From contig OZ255847.1 in the NCBI GenBank assembly GCA_965277855.1, forward strand, positions 1,240,001 to 1,304,000: a stretch of 64,000 nt of DNA, written 5' to 3'. Positions 17,622 through 26,882 of the stretch are shown here, piece by piece (position 1 is the first letter of the stretch; each line of letters starts with the position of its first letter). The DNA is from Bog-105 sp965277855. GTDB lineage: Bacteria > Acidobacteriota > Terriglobia > Bryobacterales > Bryobacteraceae. The translations under genes were made by a program, and so were the position numbers. Under the pieces are notes generated by a model. It was not told the origin of the DNA, searched no databases, and was given only the letters and a program-made list of their open reading frames with translations.

Positions 17622-19382
17622 ATGGACTTCGCTGAACACCTGAAGAGTCAGCTCGATATCGTCGATGTTGTTCGCCAATATGTCTCGCTGAAGCGCCAGG
17701 GCTCCGGACAGACATGGACAGGCCTGTGCCCGTTTCACGCGGATAAGAATCCGTCCTTAAACGTCCACGGCGACCATCAATTCTATAAGTGCTTCAGCTG
17801 CGATAACGGCGGCGATGTTTTCTCATTTGTACAGCAAATCGAGAGCTTGACGTTTCCAGAAACCCTCCGGACACTAGCGGAACTTTACGGCGTCGCGATG
17901 CCCGAACGACGCGCGGGCGATGCCGAAGCCGAGCGTGTCGCAGCGCTCCTCGAAATTCACGAAACCGCTGCCCAGATCTTTCAAGACAATTTACGAGCAT
18001 CTGCTGGTGCTGAAACACGTCAGTACCTTGCTTCCAGGAATGTTAACGCGGAAGCAATAAGCGAGTTTCGCCTTGGGCTCGCCGATGCCTCTGGGCAGCA
18101 ATTGGTGCAAAGGCTAAAGAAATTTGGCGAAGCTGTTTTACTTGATTCGGGATTGATTGCCAAGGCGCAGGACGGCGTTAGGCTCTATGATCGCTTTCGC
18201 CATCGATTGATGTTCCCGATCCACAGTGATTCCGGCAAACTGATTGCATTCGGCGGACGGGCGCTGCGCCCCGACGACAAAGTTAAATATTTGAATTCGC
18301 CCGAAACGAGGCTTTATAAGAAATCTTCGGTCCTTTACAACATGCATCGCGCCAAAATCTCGGCGCGCAAGCAGTCTCGCTTGATTCTTGTGGAAGGCTA
18401 CATGGACGCAATCGGAGTCTATTCGAGCGGCGTTCAGGAAGTCGTAGCGCTTTGCGGAACGGCTTTGAGTGCGGCTCAAATTGGCATGATGAAACGGCAA
18501 ACCTCGCATATGACGGCGCGTGGGCATGTTGCACTAAATCTCGACTCGGATGCGGCCGGCGCAAACTCCACGGGAAAACACATCACGCCGCTATTGACGG
18601 CAGGTTTACGAGTTAAGGTTCTGGAAATCCCTGGCCAACTGGATCCGGATGAGTACATTCAGCAGAAAGGCTCCGAAGAGTACAGCAATTTGTTAGAGCA
18701 GGCCCCGTCGTATTTCCACTGGTTGACCGATCATACGCGCCGTACTCTTAATCCGCGAACGGCGGAAGAAAAGTATGACGCTTTCAAGCTCATCCTGCCG
18801 ACGATAGAACTGGTTCAGGAATGGATCGAGCGGGCTGTCATCGCAAACGAAGTAGGACAACAGTTAGGTATCGACCGCGACCTCGTTCGCCAGTACATCA
18901 GGCCAAAGAACACCACTCAAATTCAACAAAGGCCCACAGACGCTTCATCGGCGGTTCCCCCGAATGAAAAACTCCTTCTTGCCTGTATGCTGGCCAGCGT
19001 TGACGCTCGCGCCATCATTCGCCACTTCCTTTCAGGGTTCGAAGCGCACAACGTTCTGGAGTTTAGGTCATTGTTCGACGCGGTTTTGGAGGCGGAAACA
19101 CCCGAATCGCCGTTCTCTCTGCTGGCAGCGATGACTAGGCTGGACAACCGTTTACAACGAATTCTTTCTGAGATCACTTTTGCGAATTCGGGAGTTCCAA
19201 AAGAGTCCGCGTCGGATCAGGCTCTCGATTGTTTAAAGCAACTCGAAATGAAGTCTGTATTTTTGCGCGAAGAAGAATTGAAAAATCAAGTGCGAAAACT
19301 CGAATCTGATGGGAGATTGCAAGAGGCTTTGCATTTGATGAATGAATTGGATGGTCTCAAACGGGCATCCGGCACTCGATGA
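17622..19382 (+). CDS. dnaG: DNA primase DnaG
   Basis: 586 residues. The N-terminal CHC2 zinc-binding domain has CPFH at 40-43 and CFSC downstream. The primase core is followed by a TOPRIM domain (LILVEGYMDAIG, then LNLDSDAAG and LDPDEYI with its acidic metal ligands). The C-terminal ~150 residues correspond to the helicase-interaction domain and are poorly conserved. It makes RNA primers at the replication fork. Its place directly before rpoD reproduces the classical dnaG-rpoD macromolecular synthesis operon, without rpsU. The ligD-dnaG divergent gap of 68 bp must hold both promoters. Confidence 0.96.
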   Translation: MDFAEHLKSQLDIVDVVRQYVSLKRQGSGQTWTGLCPFHADKNPSLNVHGDHQFYKCFSCDNGGDVFSFVQQIESLTFPETLRTLAELYGVAMPERRAGDAEAERVAALLEIHETAAQIFQDNLRASAGAETRQYLASRNVNAEAISEFRLGLADASGQQLVQRLKKFGEAVLLDSGLIAKAQDGVRLYDRFRHRLMFPIHSDSGKLIAFGGRALRPDDKVKYLNSPETRLYKKSSVLYNMHRAKISARKQSRLILVEGYMDAIGVYSSGVQEVVALCGTALSAAQIGMMKRQTSHMTARGHVALNLDSDAAGANSTGKHITPLLTAGLRVKVLEIPGQLDPDEYIQQKGSEEYSNLLEQAPSYFHWLTDHTRRTLNPRTAEEKYDAFKLILPTIELVQEWIERAVIANEVGQQLGIDRDLVRQYIRPKNTTQIQQRPTDASSAVPPNEKLLLACMLASVDARAIIRHFLSGFEAHNVLEFRSLFDAVLEAETPESPFSLLAAMTRLDNRLQRILSEITFANSGVPKESASDQALDCLKQLEMKSVFLREEELKNQVRKLESDGRLQEALHLMNELDGLKRASGTR

Positions 19383-19505
19383 ATCGTTGTAATATGGGGA
19401 GTCAAGGAATCAAACAGGGGTGCCTTGGCGGAAACACAAGCAGATCTCAAACGGCTTTCTTGATGCAAGCGGAATTGTCGCGTGGCAGATGGGCAAAGGC
19501 AGTTG

Positions 19506-21161
19506 ATGCAAGACAGCAATAATAAGGGATTCGCGCTGTACGATGACCTCGGTGGCTCGGTGCGCGATGACCTGGCGAACGGAAACGATCTCAACGATCT
19601 CTTCTCCGATCTGGATAGCGCGCCTGTCGAACTGCTCGACGACGCTAAAGGATTCGACAAGAAGGAGGAAGAGATGGAGGGTCTCACAGACCTCGATCTC
19701 ACTCCTGGGGCTCTCGACAAGAGCAACGACTCGGTTCGGGTTTATCTCCGCGAAATGGGCATGGTTCCCTTACTCACGCGCGAAGGTGAAATCGAACTGG
19801 CTCGGCGGATTGAACGTGGCGATGGCGCCGTGCGTAAAGCCTTGTCCCGCTCGCGTCTCGTAATCCAGACTGTTCTCGGCGTTAAAGGGGCGATCGAGCG
19901 AGGCTCCTATCCGGTCATGGAAGTCCTCCAGGCTCCCGATCCGCACGGTCTGGAAGACGATGAGCAGGATACGAAACTCAAATTGCAATCTGTCTTCCGC
20001 GAAGCCACTGACGAAATCGAAAGACTGTTCATCAAAGCTCAACAGACGGAAAGTAAACTGGTTGCCACTTCGCGAACGCTGAAGGCTAAGCAGCATCGCC
20101 GCCTCCGTTTCGAGTACGCCCGCCTGATTGTCCAGATCTCCCGAAATATCCGCGCACTTCCGTTTACTTCGCGCTTTCAACGTTCTCTCGGGAGAGCGCT
20201 GAAGAACGTCGTCGAACAGATGCGCCCTCTCGAGCAGGAGATGACCCGAATTCAGCGAAAGCTCGAGCAACCTGCTGCCGCCGAGTCAGCCAGCGCTCCG
20301 ATGCTGCGCAAAGAGATCAAAGCCTTATCGTCACAATTGGAACATCTGGAAAGCCGCTCGGGCAGTTCCGCCGTTGAACTGCGTCGCACCCTTCAAATCG
20401 TCGACCGGGGCGAGATAGAGTCCGATCTTGCGAAGAAGCGCTTAATTGAGGCGAACCTGCGTCTTGTGGTCTCTGTCGCAAAGCGCTATACCAATCGCGG
20501 CATGCAGTTTCTCGACCTCATTCAGGAAGGCAACATCGGCCTGATGCGCGCCGTCGATAAATTCGATTACAAGCGCGGCTACAAATTTTCCACCTATGCC
20601 ACCTGGTGGGTTCGTCAGGCCGTCACACGCGCCATCGCGGACCAGGCAAGAACGATTCGCATCCCCGTCCACATGATCGAGACGATCAATAAATTGGTGC
20701 GCTTGCAGCGATCCATGCTGCAGGAACTGGGCCGCGAAGCGACTACCGAAGAGCTCGCCTCCCGCCTGGAACTGTCGCCCAGCAAAGTGCGCCGTGTTTT
20801 GCGGATTGCGCAGGAGCCGATTTCCCTGCAGACTCCGGTGGGCGAGGAAGAAGAATCTAACCTGGGCGATTTTCTCGTCGATAGCAGAATGGTTTCTCCG
20901 TCAGACGCCGTCATCAATTTGAACCTGAGCGAGCAAACCGCGGAAGTTTTGAAAACGCTCAGCCCCCGCGAAGAGAAGATCGTCAAAATGCGTTTCGGTT
21001 TGCAGGATGGCAGTGAACACACGTTAGAAGAGGTTGGTCAGAACTTCGCCGTCACCCGCGAGCGAATTCGGCAGATCGAAGCCAAGGCCCTCCGCAAGCT
21101 CCGCCATCCCAGCCGTAGTCATCGCCTGCGTAACTTCCTCGACAACGGCTCGCCCAATTAG
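19506..21161 (+). CDS. rpoD: primary RNA polymerase sigma factor RpoD (sigma-70)
   Basis: 551 residues from the ATG at 19506, chosen because AAAGG lies six bases before it; a GTG 24 bases upstream in frame is the alternative. A short acidic N-terminus leads to region 1.2 (SVRVYLREMG), a non-conserved insert with coiled-coil character (about 110-270), region 2 (LRLVVSVAKRYTNRG, then YKFSTYATWWVRQAVTRAI), region 3 and region 4 (TLEEVGQNFAVTRERIRQIE). It recognises housekeeping promoters. It follows dnaG by 123 bp, enough for an internal promoter. Its stop overlaps the convergent gene by 4 bp. Confidence 0.95.
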   Translation: MQDSNNKGFALYDDLGGSVRDDLANGNDLNDLFSDLDSAPVELLDDAKGFDKKEEEMEGLTDLDLTPGALDKSNDSVRVYLREMGMVPLLTREGEIELARRIERGDGAVRKALSRSRLVIQTVLGVKGAIERGSYPVMEVLQAPDPHGLEDDEQDTKLKLQSVFREATDEIERLFIKAQQTESKLVATSRTLKAKQHRRLRFEYARLIVQISRNIRALPFTSRFQRSLGRALKNVVEQMRPLEQEMTRIQRKLEQPAAAESASAPMLRKEIKALSSQLEHLESRSGSSAVELRRTLQIVDRGEIESDLAKKRLIEANLRLVVSVAKRYTNRGMQFLDLIQEGNIGLMRAVDKFDYKRGYKFSTYATWWVRQAVTRAIADQARTIRIPVHMIETINKLVRLQRSMLQELGREATTEELASRLELSPSKVRRVLRIAQEPISLQTPVGEEEESNLGDFLVDSRMVSPSDAVINLNLSEQTAEVLKTLSPREEKIVKMRFGLQDGSEHTLEEVGQNFAVTRERIRQIEAKALRKLRHPSRSHRLRNFLDNGSPN

Positions 21162-21646
21162 TCTACGTGCGGCCGCACCGTCTGAATCGTGTCTGGCCCT
21201 AGCAGCTTTCGTAAACTTTCCTGCCGGTAATTGAAGATCCCCAGCAACTGTTTGCGCACCATCAGCGCATGCGCTATGCCGCCTAATGGTCCCAGCGGCA
21301 ACGCATACTCAACATGATCGCCGACTTTGGTTCCGTCGGTTGCCGGCTCGAAGGTGTGCCGGTGCCTCCAGAGTGCATACGGCCCTTTGGCCTGATCATC
21401 CACAAAGAAGAAAGGCGGTTCGTATTCCAGGATTACGGTCTTCCAATGCATTGGCACTCCAAGCCAGCGAATCCGGTAATCGATTTCAGCACCCTTTCTC
21501 ATTTCGACGCGGCGCGGCGAAATCACTTCAAATCCGAGCGACGGCGGCGTGATCTTTGCCAGGTTATACGGATCTTCAAAGACGGCGAACGTATCCTGCA
21601 AAGACGATTTTGCCAGCATTTCACAGCGCAAATGGTAAGTGTGCAT
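21158..21646 (-). CDS. SRPBCC-superfamily protein
   Basis: 162 residues with the START/Bet v1-like pattern of small SRPBCC proteins: an N-terminal strand with LAKSSLQDTFAVFEDPYNLAKITPP, MHWKTVILEYEPPFFFVDDQAKGPYALWRHRHTF in pieces, and the C-terminal long helix LMVRKQLLGIFNYRQESLRKLL. Such proteins bind a hydrophobic ligand in a helix-grip cavity; the ligand is unknown. Related proteins are often annotated as cell-division inhibitor-like or cyclase/dehydrase, which I would not adopt. It stands alone on the minus strand, tail to tail with rpoD and divergent from nth. Confidence 0.8.
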   Translation of the reverse strand: MHTYHLRCEMLAKSSLQDTFAVFEDPYNLAKITPPSLGFEVISPRRVEMRKGAEIDYRIRWLGVPMHWKTVILEYEPPFFFVDDQAKGPYALWRHRHTFEPATDGTKVGDHVEYALPLGPLGGIAHALMVRKQLLGIFNYRQESLRKLLGPDTIQTVRPHVD

Positions 21647-21745
21647 CGGATCGTTCTTCTAAGATGTCTGAATCGATCCCTACGGCGCAGAACCTCGATC
21701 CCGTCCAACCAATCCCTGTCGTCTGCGCTATCTTGGTGCTTTCTC

Positions 21746-22468
21746 ATGGCCGACACGGAAATTGCTGTCCCCACGCCCGTCCATCCGGTAACTCCTCCAC
21801 GCAAAGTCCCCAAACCGAAAACCGCCGCCCAGCGCAAAGAACGCCTGCAGCAGATCTTTGCTGAATTCGACCAGCTGTTTCCTTCCGCCACCTGCGCTTT
21901 GCACCACAAAAACGCGTGGGAACTCCTGGTTGCGACTATCTTGTCGGCGCAATGCACGGATGAACGCGTGAACAAAGTCACCCCAGCTCTGTTCAGCAAG
22001 TATCCGACGATCCAGGACTTCGCCAGCGCATCGCAGGACGAGCTCGCGCAGGATATTCGCTCGACCGGCTTCTTCAATAACAAGGCCCGCTCGGTCATTG
22101 GCGCAGCCCGCAAGATTCTGGCCGATTTCAAAGGCGAAGTACCGCGCACCATGCAGGAGCTTCTGCAAGTGCCGGGCGCAGCCAGAAAGACCGCCAACGT
22201 AGTTCTCGGAACCGCCTATCAAATCGCGTCTGGAATGGTCGTCGACACACACGTCCAACGCATCGCCAATCGTCTCGACTTAACAAAACAAACCGATCCG
22301 GTCAAGATCGAACAGGATCTCATCAAAATTATTCCCGAAGATCGCTGGGTTCTGTTTGCGCATCAGATCATTCATTTCGGACGGCAGATTTGTATCGCCC
22401 GAAAGCCGAGATGCGCGTCGTGCCCGCTCGACCCGTTGTGTTACGCCAAAGATAAGACCTTGGCATGA
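21746..22468 (+). CDS. nth: endonuclease III
   Basis: 240 residues from the ATG at 21746; the frame is open further upstream but that part lies antisense over the SRPBCC gene. The N-terminal ~28 residues are a basic, proline-rich tail. The helix-hairpin-helix VPGAARKTANVVLG contains the catalytic Lys, and VVDTHVQRIANRL the catalytic Asp. A C-terminal [4Fe-4S] loop is present as C-x6-C-x2-C-x5-C (CIARKPRC, ASC, PLDPLC). It is a bifunctional glycosylase/AP lyase for oxidised pyrimidines. The hairpin turn is GAAR instead of the usual GVGR, a mild departure. It overlaps the next gene by ATGA. Confidence 0.95.
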   Translation: MADTEIAVPTPVHPVTPPRKVPKPKTAAQRKERLQQIFAEFDQLFPSATCALHHKNAWELLVATILSAQCTDERVNKVTPALFSKYPTIQDFASASQDELAQDIRSTGFFNNKARSVIGAARKILADFKGEVPRTMQELLQVPGAARKTANVVLGTAYQIASGMVVDTHVQRIANRLDLTKQTDPVKIEQDLIKIIPEDRWVLFAHQIIHFGRQICIARKPRCASCPLDPLCYAKDKTLA

Positions 22469-23418
22469 GCCGTTATTACCTCGGCGTGGACGGAGGTCAG
22501 TCGAGCACCATCGCGCTGGTGGCAAATGAACGCGGCGAAATCGTTGGTGTGGGCCGCAGCGGCCCTTGCAATCATGTCAGCGGCTCGGAAGCTCGTGCCA
22601 GGTTTCTATCGGTCCTGAGCACTTGTCTATCGGAGGCGCTTGGCACTCTGCATTTCGCACCAGCCTCTCCACACTTCGTGGCAGCCTGTCTCGGGTTTAG
22701 CGGTGGCGCGGCAGATAAAACCGCCTACGCGCGGGAGTTGATCAAAACCGATCACTTGAAAGTCACGCACGACGCAGAAATCGCTTTGTCCGGCGCAACC
22801 GAAGGCGAGCCGGGAATCATCGTCATCGCCGGCACCGGCTCGATTGCTTACGGCCGCAACGCTGCTCGCGAAAGTGCCCGTGCCGGCGGCTGGGGCTACA
22901 TCTTCGGCGATGAAGGTGGTGCTTTCGATATCGTTCGGCGCGCCCTGCGCGCTTCTCTCAAACTCGAAGAGGGCTGGGGTCCGGCCACCAGTCTGCATGG
23001 ATTACTTTTGGCTGCCACTGGCGCTGCTAGTGCGAACCAACTCTTGCATGGCTTCTACGCTAACCGGGATCGTAAACCGATAACCGAACTCGCTCCGCTT
23101 GTTACCGGCGCTGCCGACGAGGGTGACGCGGTCGCTCAGGACATTGTTCGCAAAGCCGCTGCGGCGCTGGGTGAATACGCAGCCGCAGTCCACAAAAAAC
23201 TCTTCGCAGAAAAGGTTCCGATCCCGGTGGCGCACATAGGAGGCGTTTTTCGCAGTGCTTTCCTACGCACGTCATTTTCGCGCTCCATCCGCGAGACGTT
23301 GGGCTGCGAGACTTCCTTTCCCTGTCTCAGTCCTGCTGCCGGAGCCTTGCTCGAAGCGCTCCGCCTGGACGGCAATCAATCGCGATTGTCAGGATTGCCG
23401 TCTGAAACCAAAACATGA
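22465..23418 (+). CDS. BadF/BadG-type ATPase, probable N-acetylglucosamine kinase
   Basis: 317 residues of the ASKHA superfamily. PHOSPHATE 1 is YYLGVDGGQSST at the N-terminus. GIIVIAGTGSIAYGRN (about 112-127) and AGGWGYIFGDEGGAFDI (about 135-151) are the signatures of N-acetylglucosamine kinases, and VAHIGGVFRS is the ADENOSINE motif. It phosphorylates an amino sugar salvaged from peptidoglycan or chitin. It is translationally coupled to nth, an apparently fortuitous pairing. Its last 43 bp overlap the end of the convergent channel gene. The exact sugar cannot be fixed from sequence. Confidence 0.85.
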   Translation: MSRYYLGVDGGQSSTIALVANERGEIVGVGRSGPCNHVSGSEARARFLSVLSTCLSEALGTLHFAPASPHFVAACLGFSGGAADKTAYARELIKTDHLKVTHDAEIALSGATEGEPGIIVIAGTGSIAYGRNAARESARAGGWGYIFGDEGGAFDIVRRALRASLKLEEGWGPATSLHGLLLAATGAASANQLLHGFYANRDRKPITELAPLVTGAADEGDAVAQDIVRKAAAALGEYAAAVHKKLFAEKVPIPVAHIGGVFRSAFLRTSFSRSIRETLGCETSFPCLSPAAGALLEALRLDGNQSRLSGLPSETKT

Positions 23419-25124
23419 TGATCGCCTGGCTGCGTGACACCGTTAACCGAACCACCGTTGCTCGCTCGCTGGAAAGCCAGAAACGGATGCGCGATTGAGC
23501 TATCCGCCGGGTCGACGCTTACGTTGAACTCTTCCTGGAATGGAACCGCGAATCCGATGCCCAACTTGTAAGACGCTTCCAGTATTCGCATTAACAACTC
23601 CGTCTGGGTTTTCAAATACACGTTGAAGTCAGACGTCAATACATACGCAAAAATCTCCAGGTCGAGCGACTGATCGTTGATCTTGGTAAACCGCAGCGGC
23701 ACCCCCGACGCATCCACCATTTCGTGATCTTCCAGAATCTGCGTGATCGCCGCAATCATCTGGCTTACCTGCTCCGGCCGCGTATCGCATCTCAGTTGGA
23801 TCTTCGGGTGAAACCACATCCGGTCTCGCTTCGAGAAGTTCTCGAGCGTCATCGTCGAGAACTGCGAATTCGGAACCGTAACCAGCGTTCGATCCAGCGT
23901 GCGAATGCGTGTGGAGCGAAGCCCAATATCTTCAATCGTGCCGACCTGTCCGCCGAATTGGCAGAAATCGCCCACCAGCACGGGCCGGTCACTAATCAGC
24001 GATACTCCACCAAATAGATTCTCAATGGTCTTCTGTGCGGCCAAAGCCACCGCCACACCGCCGACTCCGACGCCCGCCAGTATGGCGCTTGTGTTATATC
24101 CCCACTGTTCAAGAACGAAGAAGATCGCGAAACAGAAGAGTAAGATCTTCGCGAAGCGCACGATCAGCGGAAAGATCGAATAGGTCAAGGCCCGCTCGTG
24201 CGGATCTAGACGCGAGATGTAAGTGTCCGAGCCCACATCCACCAACCGCATCAGCAGCGACGCCGCACCCAAAGCAAAAAGCAGTATTAGCAGCTTCGAC
24301 AGTTCGTCACGCACCAGGGCACTCGGTGGAATAAAGACCATGCAGGCGCGAAACACAATCACCGAAAGAACCAGGCGCAAAGGCTCAATGAAGGCTTCCA
24401 ATCGTTGCGTGTGAAAAGACTTCGCGTAACGCTTGGTGAGCGGCGTAAGAATGGCAATGAAGATTCTCGAGAGCCATCTCGATATCGCTGACAGAATCAG
24501 CGCAAGTAATACCAGCGCGAGCCAGATCCAAAGCGCTGTACCCGCCAGCGTAGTGGTCACCAGAACGCCCGGCAGATGCTTCTCGATTCCACTCTGTTGA
24601 TTGAAATTGCTTAACTCCGGAATCTGCGACACGCTTGACGAAGAGACCAGCCAGATCGCTCCTGCCGTAGCATCGGTCACACGTTCCAGATGCAGCGTGA
24701 CCGATTCGCCATTCACATCAAACCTCGTCAAATCTTCCCGCGACGCGGCTAGGCCGTCGGATCTGTTTCCCTCGGCCGCATCGCTCAACTTGCTCACCTC
24801 AAAGCGCGGATTGCGATCGAGCGATTTGCACAACTGTTCCGCGAGTTGCGGCCCCTCGATGCCCCGCTCCGCTGCATCCATTCCCTTCAGATCCAGGAAC
24901 TGCGTCGCTTTCGCCAGATTGCCGTCATGACACGCAGTAAGAAAACCGTACATCGCGCTTCTTGGCGTGCCGCGCCCTAACGCATCTGTCGTTGCACTGG
25001 CGGCAGCTACTACCGCCTTGGCTTTGTTGCCAGAGAAGATCGATCCGATAGATTGGGGCGCCGCATTTCCAGCGAGTGTCAATAGTAAACAACCCGTTGC
25101 CGCCAGTGCCTGCAGTGATCTCAT
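23376..25124 (-). CDS. MscS-family mechanosensitive ion channel
   Basis: 582 residues. A signal peptide (1-22) precedes a ~150-residue periplasmic region, then helices near 195-215, 245-265, 270-300 and 325-350, and the pore helix GVGVGGVAVALAAQKTIENLFGG (in pieces, about 350-375). The MscS beta domain follows (LVGDFCQFGGQVGTIEDIGLRSTRIRT, LVTVPNSQFS) and a C-terminal alpha/beta region. It releases solutes during osmotic downshock. The long periplasmic N-terminus makes it larger than E. coli MscS and more like YbdG/YnaI-type relatives. It stands alone on the minus strand; the 188 bp between it and the peptidase gene holds divergent promoters. Confidence 0.92.
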   Translation of the reverse strand: MRSLQALAATGCLLLTLAGNAAPQSIGSIFSGNKAKAVVAAASATTDALGRGTPRSAMYGFLTACHDGNLAKATQFLDLKGMDAAERGIEGPQLAEQLCKSLDRNPRFEVSKLSDAAEGNRSDGLAASREDLTRFDVNGESVTLHLERVTDATAGAIWLVSSSSVSQIPELSNFNQQSGIEKHLPGVLVTTTLAGTALWIWLALVLLALILSAISRWLSRIFIAILTPLTKRYAKSFHTQRLEAFIEPLRLVLSVIVFRACMVFIPPSALVRDELSKLLILLFALGAASLLMRLVDVGSDTYISRLDPHERALTYSIFPLIVRFAKILLFCFAIFFVLEQWGYNTSAILAGVGVGGVAVALAAQKTIENLFGGVSLISDRPVLVGDFCQFGGQVGTIEDIGLRSTRIRTLDRTLVTVPNSQFSTMTLENFSKRDRMWFHPKIQLRCDTRPEQVSQMIAAITQILEDHEMVDASGVPLRFTKINDQSLDLEIFAYVLTSDFNVYLKTQTELLMRILEASYKLGIGFAVPFQEEFNVSVDPADSSIAHPFLAFQRASNGGSVNGVTQPGDHHVLVSDGNPDNRD

Positions 25125-25312
25125 AACTCTATTAACCCAGACTCGCTTCGTTGCCGCTGCATTTCAGCCGGCGGCTTGAGTCACAAAACCCCTCGCTTCC
25201 CGTCAGTGCTCGCTAACTTACATCTTTTTTGCAACTTAAGAGGAAGTGTTAAAGTTTTACACGACTCCCCTGCCCCACGCCTGCAGCTAGTTTCTTGGGC
25301 GGGAGCTATATC

Positions 25313-26842
25313 ATGTCCTCTCGTCTAATCCTCGCCGGGAGCGAGAGCCAGCATCCGAAACATTCGGTCCCCGCTGGCTCAACCCTACCCGCCGAACCAA
25401 TTCAAATCACTCTGGTTCTCCGCCGCGTGCGCGAGATTCCGTCCATTGAAACACTAGCCAATCGTTTGACTCACGACGAGTTTGCCGCCGCCCATGGAGC
25501 ACTGCCAGACGACCTGGAAGCGGTAGAGAAGTTTGCACGTGATCAGAACCTGAAGGTCACCCGGGTGGATCGCCCGGCACGCCTGGTCAGCCTGGAAGGA
25601 TCGCTATCGCACTTGGCGCAGCTCTTCGGTGCGGATTTGCGTCTTTCCGAACTGAACGCTGCCGTGCTACGCACTCGTCAGGGACTTCTGCATGTGCCGG
25701 CCGAGTTGGCCAACCGGGTGGTTGCCATTCTTGGCTTCGATAACAGGCCCGTCGCTTCCACTACTCACAAAAGAGACGCCCTGTCGCTCAAGACCAAAGC
25801 ATTCACTCCGCTTGAAGTTGCCAAACTCTACAACTTCCCGGCCAGCCAGGGAGCGGGCCAGACGATCGCCCTCATTGAGCTCGGCGGCGGCTTTCAATCG
25901 ACGGATCTTCAAAACTACTGGAAGCAGTTAGAACTGCCGGAAGTTTCGGTCGAAGCCATCGCCGTAGACAATGTATCCAACGCACCTACGGGTGATTCCA
26001 ACGGCGCGGACGGCGAAGTGGTTCTCGATATCGAAGTAGCCGGAGCAGTCGCCCCGGGAGCAAACATCGCTGTCTATTTCGCGCCTAACACGGATGCCGG
26101 CTTCCTCAACGCCATAAACGCCGCCATTCACGACACGAAGCGCAAGCCTTCGGTGATTTCTATCAGTTGGGGATCAGCCGAAAACGAGTGGTCGCCTCAA
26201 ACTATAAACGCCTTCAACGCCGCTTTCCACGATGCCGCTCTGCTCGGTATTTCCGTCTGCGCCGCTGCCGGCGACAACGGTTCGTCCGACGGCGAGTCTG
26301 CCGGATCCAATCACGTTGATTTCCCCGCGTCGAGCCCCTGGGTGCTCGCGTGCGGCGGGACCAGGCTGATCGGCAGCAATGGTCAAATTCAAAAAGAGAC
26401 TGTCTGGAACGACGGAACGTCTGGTGGGTCCACCGGAGGCGGCGTAAGCACGCACTTCACCAAACCTGCCTACCAGGCAAACGTAAACGTTCCCAAACCT
26501 GGCAAGAACAAAACCGGTCGCGGAGTACCCGATGTCGCCGGAGTGGCTGATCCTGAAACAGGCTTCATCGTTCTGGTCGACGGCCAACCGGGAGTAGTCG
26601 GCGGCACCAGCGCCGTTGCGCCGCTTTGGGCCGGCTTAATCGCGCTCTGCAACGAACAGGTCGGCAAGAACCTAGGCTGGTTGCATCCTACGCTCTATGG
26701 CACGGTCGCTCAGCACAAAGTCCTGCACGACATTACCACCGGAACCAATGGTTCCTATCACGCCTCCACTGGCTGGGATTGCTGCACAGGTCTCGGCACT
26801 CCAAACGGCGTCGCGCTTCTCGACATCCTGAAGAAAAGTTGA
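25313..26842 (+). CDS. S53-family serine peptidase (sedolisin/kumamolisin-like)
   Basis: 509 residues from the ATG at 25313, with GGGAG upstream. Residues ~30-175 form the pro-domain (Pro-kumamolisin type; ITLVLRR, HDEFAAAHGA). The catalytic domain has Glu and Asp spaced as E-x3-D in GEVVLDIE, the oxyanion Asp in AAAGDNGSSDG and the nucleophile in GGTSAVAP. The C-terminus carries the calcium-site pattern (DITTGTNG, GWDCCTGLGTPNG). All catalytic residues are present. No signal peptide is evident, as in some kumamolisins, so export would be non-classical or the enzyme cell-associated. Sedolisins work at acidic pH, which fits an acid-soil organism. Confidence 0.93.
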   Translation: MSSRLILAGSESQHPKHSVPAGSTLPAEPIQITLVLRRVREIPSIETLANRLTHDEFAAAHGALPDDLEAVEKFARDQNLKVTRVDRPARLVSLEGSLSHLAQLFGADLRLSELNAAVLRTRQGLLHVPAELANRVVAILGFDNRPVASTTHKRDALSLKTKAFTPLEVAKLYNFPASQGAGQTIALIELGGGFQSTDLQNYWKQLELPEVSVEAIAVDNVSNAPTGDSNGADGEVVLDIEVAGAVAPGANIAVYFAPNTDAGFLNAINAAIHDTKRKPSVISISWGSAENEWSPQTINAFNAAFHDAALLGISVCAAAGDNGSSDGESAGSNHVDFPASSPWVLACGGTRLIGSNGQIQKETVWNDGTSGGSTGGGVSTHFTKPAYQANVNVPKPGKNKTGRGVPDVAGVADPETGFIVLVDGQPGVVGGTSAVAPLWAGLIALCNEQVGKNLGWLHPTLYGTVAQHKVLHDITTGTNGSYHASTGWDCCTGLGTPNGVALLDILKKS

Positions 26843-26848
26843 ACTAAT

Positions 26849-26882
26849 AGTGAGGCGAAGACCACTAAATCTTCGCCTCACT
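26849..26882 (-). terminator. intrinsic terminator of selD-pyrF, overlapping the pyrF stop
   Basis: A perfect 13-bp stem (26849-26861 with 26870-26882) and an 8-nt loop. Read on the minus strand it is followed by ATTAGTTCAACTTTT, a loosely T-rich tract. The promoter-proximal arm of the stem encodes the last sense codons of pyrF and the loop holds its TAG stop, so the gene's end and the terminator are the same DNA. On the plus strand the hairpin lies right after the peptidase gene but lacks a T-run. Confidence 0.7.

Noticed and set aside
17554..17715. Longer N-terminus for LigD
   Set aside because: It would run across the dnaG start, and the LigD family begins at the MGLKEYVRKR stretch.
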